Source: Colletotrichum lupini (lineage: Eukaryota > Ascomycota > Sordariomycetes > Glomerellales > Glomerellaceae). Taken from it: DNA of 64,000 nucleotides. A program made the translations under genes and the position numbers. Below the pieces are notes generated by a model that searched no databases, was not told the DNA's origin, and saw only the letters and a list, made by a program, of their open reading frames with translations. Below are positions 58,712-64,000 of the stretch, piece by piece (position 1 is the first letter of the stretch; every line of letters starts with the position of its first letter). The stretch spans positions 7,750,001-7,814,000 of the forward strand of contig NC_064676.1 of the NCBI RefSeq assembly GCF_023278565.1, given 5' to 3'.

Positions 58712-61700
58712 GGCTAGAACTTGTTTTGCGGTGTGGTAAGGTGTGGTGAGAGCACTCTCTTCCTGTCCGAGCGTGTGTGCGGCGGTGGTGGTCCGATCAA
58801 CCGGTAGCTGGTAATTTTATGCAAAAAGAACAGCTAGTCGATGAGTGGTGGAAAATGGACAGGACATGTGTACCGTGGCCGCAAATGCACGGGATTGAGG
58901 CCGGAATTTGAACTCGTCAGGGGCGGGGGCAAGCGGTGAAACAACGGAGACGGGCTGAAGAGTGGCAGAAAGGCAATGGAGGAGGATATTGGGCCGGCAG
59001 AGGAGGGATCGCATAGCAGGATCTGACTACTCGGTTTTGGGCATCAGTTTCCGTCACAATCGCCTTCACAGAGATGGGATACCCGGGCCAAGACATGGGA
59101 CTGGGGCTATGTAAGAAGGGGTGGGTGGCCCCCGATTCGCCTTGGTTACCGACACCAACGGCACACTCGATATTGACCAGTTATCAGACATATTGGAGCG
59201 GAGAGAAAGTGCGGCTCTCAAATCTCGACTCCAACAGCGACAAGTGAAAGGCAGGCGGTGCGACAGGCGCGCGAATCATAGAGGATACCATGCGGAGAAA
59301 GTCGACGATAATGCGGGTGCCGGGGCATCGGAGTGGGGTAGTCGGCTCCGACTGGGCACAAGATTGGGCATGCGGCATGAGTGTGTGGGATGGTCTGCTG
59401 AGGGATGAGAGACGAGGATGGGAGGAGATGCTAGCTTAGGATGGGATGGTGGGGTTGGAACAGGGTCTGTTGGGGATAATGGGGAAATAGTTGGAGACAT
59501 TGATGGATGGGGAACCATGAGCCGGCCCTTTTGTTGCTTGGGGCTGCATGTTGCTGAGGTTGGCATCATGTGTATTGTATGGTTGGCTCTTGGGGAAGCA
59601 TACGATATCTACATGTACGACTGGATGTACGGGCACGCATCGAAGGCAAGGGCTTTCATGCAAATGTCTCCGTTGTCTCTCTTACCATGGACTTTCGCCT
59701 AGCCATATCCATAGTATGGATCAGTACGGATAGTAGCCGAGGTATGAAGATGGAGAGCATTTCAGGTGGGTTGCCTTGATCCGTACTTTTGCTTCGACAT
59801 TGGTTGTCACAGTCAGGCCAGAACCCATTTCAGGCCTGACTAACAGCTTGGCACGCAGGTAACAGCCAGGGTGATGGACAATGGGTATGGACTCGGAACA
59901 TGGCGATGGAGGCGCGTACTGAAGGCTGCCAAGATTATCAGATGCGAAGATTATCGCCTAATTGTTACCGATATCCGTACATTTGCAAGGACAAGCGGTT
60001 GAAGAATATATGAAGGCTGAAGCGAAGCCGGAGAGCAACGAGGAGTAAATGAGTGCTGGTTGGGCCGGCTGCCGAAGAACGGAAAAGCAGGCCGAACTAA
60101 GGTACCTACTGTAAGCGCGAAGCGCGAAAACGGTCGAGACGGGCCCGAGCAAAAACGAAGCATGAATAACAAAGAGAAGACCCAGAAGAAGGAGTGTCTA
60201 CGAACCTGGAGGCTGGAGTGACCCGAGTGAGTTTGCGGAGAGGACCGAGAGAATGCGGAACATTTTCCAGCCATTTCTTTTGCTTTTGGGAGGCCAAGTC
60301 CCGAGGTGAAGTGGTCGAGGTACGTACCTGAGAGTATCCGTAAGGTGAGGAGACCATCACCTGTCAATGTGGATCACCTATTCCTCAGCATCGCTTCTCA
60401 TTGGAGCGCATAGGACAAACGCTAAAGCTTGATTCTCCTCCAATCTTGTGCCAGTTTTGCTAGTGACGACATTGGCTGTAATAGGCGGGACATTGGACTC
60501 TGGTAACCCAATCAAAATGGTCTTCAAACGGGTACGTATCGTTTTTCTATGTTTGCATCCGAGAGTACGTACCTACGGGAGTACTTGATGGAGAAAAGTT
60601 GCCCGGCTAACAATATTGGAGCCGACGGGCCATCACGGAATCAAAGAAAAAGACCAAGATGAAATGGATACCCCTGCTGGAGAAATAAAGTAGAAACTAG
60701 AGGATTACAAAGTCATACTAGGGCGGAGTTGAAGCGCAATTGACATCTTTTTTACGAAGCGCGTTGCCTAGCTTAGCTTCGGTGGACAATGACACGCCAA
60801 TGTGCCTAATGTAGTTATCTTATGTTCGAGAGCGTCCAGTCACTTGCCGCCAAACGAGTTTCGTGAATCGTTCTTTTCCATGCGGTTGAAGGAAGTGGAA
60901 GTTCAGAGGCCACACCTGCGCTCTCGACAAGGCAAGGTATCCAACCTTCAGACAATACCGCCCGAGTTGCCATGTGACTGATTCTTGTCAACATGGGTCT
61001 TCCTCCCTCGCCGCCAGTTCCAGCAGCTCGGATCGCCAAAAGAATTCAGCCAACAACCTGATCATCATGGAATGGCGCAGCACGTACGGAGTACGCCCTT
61101 GACGTCCCCATTCATTGCCGTGTCGCTCGTCGGTGTTGATGAGCCGAACACCCACAGTCATCCACACACACACACAGTGTACACATCATACCCGCAAACT
61201 CCGCCTTGAAACCCCCAACCCTAGCAACTTTCCCCGCGTGCCCACGTTGCTCAAAATTATGGAGATTGGAGAAGGTCCTGACCGTGAACCTTAACGGGCG
61301 CTTCTCCAAGTCGACCTCGACTTTGTTACCTCTGCCTGACTGCCTACCAGTACCTCGTCTTTTACAAGCGCAGTACCTGGCACACACACACGCACATGTA
61401 TACACCAAACAAACACCTCCAGCCTTCACCAACGCCTGGCAAACTAGCGCGATATCTCCGCATCCCAGCGTAACCTGGGGCAAGGGGGTAGTCTGGGGCC
61501 GGGGCAACCGTCACCGATGCCGTCTTTCAACGGGCTGAGTGGCCCCGGAAATGGCAAGCCAGGGATTCGAATGCTTCTCCACTCTCGCATATCCCCCGGT
61601 AACTTTACCACCAACCGAACGCACCACGGCAACATTGATTGATGTTTCGCCTGCGCTAGCTTGTAGTATCCAAACTTGCCCACGCTTCTGGGAGAGCGTG

Positions 61701-62033
61701 AGGGAGGGAGAGACTCAGAGAGGCAGACCGGCTTGATCTCTTCGATGCTCCCACGCTCCCATCCGATGCGACCTTCGGGCCAAAGTGGATACGGGGAAAC
61801 ATGGGGTCGCTCAAACATTCTATAAAGACGCGACGATCCCTTCGTGCTGATGCAACACGCGAGACCGTTCCATTGCAGCTCGACGAGTCGGTTTGACCCT
61901 GAACCCTCGAATCATTAGATTCTGCAGCCCAGGCTTGGACGTTGCCTACTTCCTGACGAGCCCGCGACGACTACCCACCCAACACCTTGCTGGAGAGTCC
62001 TTCATCAACAACCCCCCCAAAACCAAGCCCATC
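58712..62033. promoter_or_regulatory. Divergent region, GH51 and sugar transporter
   Basis: A 3.3-kb head-to-head region without a gene I can support. It has CreA-like GTGGGG/GCGGGG sequences near 58922, 59334 and 59450, one XlnR/AraR-like GGCTAA at 60605-60610, an AGGTACGTACCT palindrome at 60318-60329 and a CA repeat at 61163-61176. Short motifs like these occur often by chance. Confidence 0.35.
61821..61826 (+). promoter_or_regulatory. TATA box of the sugar transporter gene
   Basis: TATAAA 208 bp upstream of the transporter start codon, consistent with a regulated fungal promoter. Confidence 0.5.
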
Positions 62034-63794
62034 ATGGCGCTCCCTCCCAAGTGGTACCAGTTCCTTGTGAGCGTCTTCGCCTCACTCGGTTCCTTCAACT
62101 ACGGTTATGATTTGGGTGTCATTGCCTCTGCCATTGCCTCGGCTTCTTTCAAGACCAAGTTTGGCGAAGACCCTAATGAGATGTAAGTCACCGCCTAGCG
62201 TAGAGTTGCTACGGACTGGAATCTGTGGTCAACCATCAACCTGCACGAACCCAGGGGCATCACGACTGACTCTTTCTCCCTCTCAGTGGCGCTGTCGTCT
62301 CCGTCTTCACTGGAGGTGGCTTCATCGGCGCTGGTGTCGCCGGTCCCACCGGTGACAGACTAGGCCGTAAGAAAACCATTCTTATCGGTGCTTCCATCTT
62401 CGTTCTCGGCGGTGCTCTCCAGGCCGCTGCCCAGTCTCTCGCTTTCCTCTACGCCGGTCGTGCGCTCGCTGGTATCGGGTACGTCAATCCCTCAACCCAA
62501 AAATGCCAATCTGACGGGACGATACATGTGCTGACTGCATTCCATCCAGTGTCGGTATGTTGACGATGATCATTCCCATGTACCAGGCCGAACTCTGCCA
62601 CCCTAGCATTCGTGGACGAGTCACTGCTCTGCAACAATTCATGCTCGGTGTCGGTGCTTTGGCTGCTGCTTGGATCTCATACGGAACATACATTGGGTTT
62701 GCCGAGAACGACAACAACCAATGGCGCGTCAGTTTGGGTATCCAGTGTATTCCTGGTGGCATTCTGGCTTTGCTTATTCTCCTCTTCCCCGAATCTCCTC
62801 GTTGGCTCATCGACCATGGCCGCCTTGACGAGGGTCTTGCCACTTTGGCCAAGCTCCACGCTCACGGCGACATCAACGACGCCTGGGTCCGCGCCGAGTT
62901 CGACCAAATCCAAGATTCCATCGCCGCTGAGCACGAGGGCTCCGCAAAGTCTTACAAGGAGCTCTTCACCGACAAGTCTTGCTTCCGTCGTCTCTTCCTC
63001 GCTTGCGCTCTCCAGGCTTCCATTCAGATGACCGGCGTCAGTGCCATCCAGTACTACTCCGTCGCAATCTACGAGAAGATCGGCATCGCCGGTGACGAGA
63101 CCCTTCGCTACCAGGCCATCTCCTCCGTCATTGCCCTCGTCGCTCAGTTCCTCTGCATGATGCTCATCGACAAGACTGGTCGCCGCTGGCCCTTGATCTT
63201 CGGTAACCTTGGCAACTGCGTTACCTTCATCATTGCCACCATCCTTCTGGCCAAGTTCCCTCCTGGCTCTCCTCATGCTAGCGGAGCCACCGCATGGGGC
63301 TTCATTGCCATGACATGGCTCTACAACTTCAGCTTCAGCGCCACCTGCGGTCCTCTATCGTGGATTATCCCTGCCGAGATCTTTGACATGAAGACTCGTT
63401 CCAAGGGTGTCTCCATCGCTACCATGACTTCATACGCCTTCAACACTCTCATCGGTCAGACCACCTCTGTGGCTCTCGATGACAAGCACGGCATTGGCTG
63501 GCGCTGGTATATTCTGTTCATTGTAAGTTACCACAAAGGCTGGGGCAAGCTTCAACATATGAAATTGTCTAACACGTATTCTCATAGGTGTGCAACTTTA
63601 CCAACGCCCTCTTCTTCTGGGCATTCCTCCCCGAGACTGCTAAGCGTCCTCTGGAAGAGATGAGATATCTCTTCACTGAGGCCCCTCTCTTCATCCCAAC
63701 CTTGGACATGTCGACTGTTGAGTCCCACGACCTCGAGCGCAGGGTTGAGGCGGTTGAGCAGAAACGCGAGGAGCATGGAAGCGAGCACATTTGA
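62034..63794 (+). CDS. MFS sugar transporter (hexose/pentose type)
   Basis: Exons 62034-62182, 62287-62478, 62550-63522 and 63588-63794 encode 506 residues; introns are 104, 71, 100-range fungal type with GTAAGT, GTACGT and GTAAGT donors (lengths 104, 71 and 65 nt). Sugar-porter signatures are present: GYDLGVIASAIAS in helix 1, DRLGRKK between helices 2 and 3, RALAGIGVGMLTMIIPMYQAE, PESPRWLIDHGR after helix 6, TGVSAIQYYS in helix 7, DKTGRR, and the C-terminal PETAKRPLEEM. Twelve helices are expected. Proton-coupled uptake of monosaccharide is likely at the plasma membrane. The exact sugar is unknown; its GH51 neighbour makes L-arabinose or another pentose a reasonable guess. Confidence 0.93.
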
Positions 63795-64000
63795 TTCGTC
63801 AATAGACCTCACTCACACAGACACACAAACACTCCCATAATACCCAGGCACACATAGTACTTAATGTAACATTTAGCGCACTGGTCTGACTGTAGATCCA
63901 GTTTGACGCTTTATCAAAAACCAAAATGAGTCGATCCTTCGCACATTGGGTATACTTGTACACAATCATGGTTTCTAACGCCATGCCCACCTCGTAGCCA
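63795..64000. other. 3' region of the sugar transporter gene
   Basis: A/C-rich 3' UTR-like sequence with CACACA runs. The window ends before any further gene. Confidence 0.4.

Overview
The window looks like nuclear chromosomal DNA of a filamentous ascomycete, most likely a Sordariomycete. The signs are short introns (about 50-150 nt) with GTAAGT/GTATGT-type donors and CTAAC-type branch points, a HET-domain allorecognition gene, plant-cell-wall sugar genes, and a retrotransposon carrying the C-to-T, TpA-rich signature of RIP. The species cannot be fixed from the sequence alone.

Layout. 1-1.57 kb: RIP-degraded Ty1/copia 3' end (RNase H, polypurine tract, probable LTR) and a strong hairpin. 1.9-10 kb: small metabolic enzymes (HAD hydrolase, two NmrA-like proteins, an SDR, a carboxylesterase) and an F-box gene with one in-frame stop. 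11.9-16.8 kb: membrane-anchored alpha/beta hydrolase, HET gene, protein-L-isoaspartate methyltransferase. 17.7-22.2 kb: Bsd2/Ndfip-like adaptor, Cbp6/UQCC2-like assembly factor, mitochondrial citrate carrier. 23.7-32.2 kb: a secreted protein, a 5.7-kb non-coding stretch, and a large disordered fungal protein. 32.9-35.2 kb: two complex I genes, the 23-kDa Fe-S subunit and the mitochondrial acyl carrier protein, transcribed divergently. 36.6-39 kb: CCCH zinc-finger gene. 39-54.5 kb: a gene-poor stretch with a decayed MFS drug transporter, a truncated NCS1 permease and an exact 150-bp tandem duplication. 54.6-63.8 kb: GH47 mannosidase, GH51 arabinofuranosidase and an MFS sugar transporter.

How the genes fit together. 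Four genes from 20 to 35 kb serve mitochondrial respiration or metabolite exchange (Cbp6-like, citrate carrier, NDUFS8-like, ACP). The right end pairs an intracellular arabinofuranosidase with a divergent sugar transporter, consistent with uptake and trimming of arabinose-containing oligosaccharides. No complete new system (CRISPR, defence island, biosynthetic core enzyme) was found. The most unusual items are the single in-frame stop plus GC-AG intron in the F-box gene, a 21-nt microexon in the citrate carrier, the 63-nt open intron of the mannosidase, the transporter graveyard with its exact duplication, and recurrent TAGGTACCTA-type palindromes between genes.
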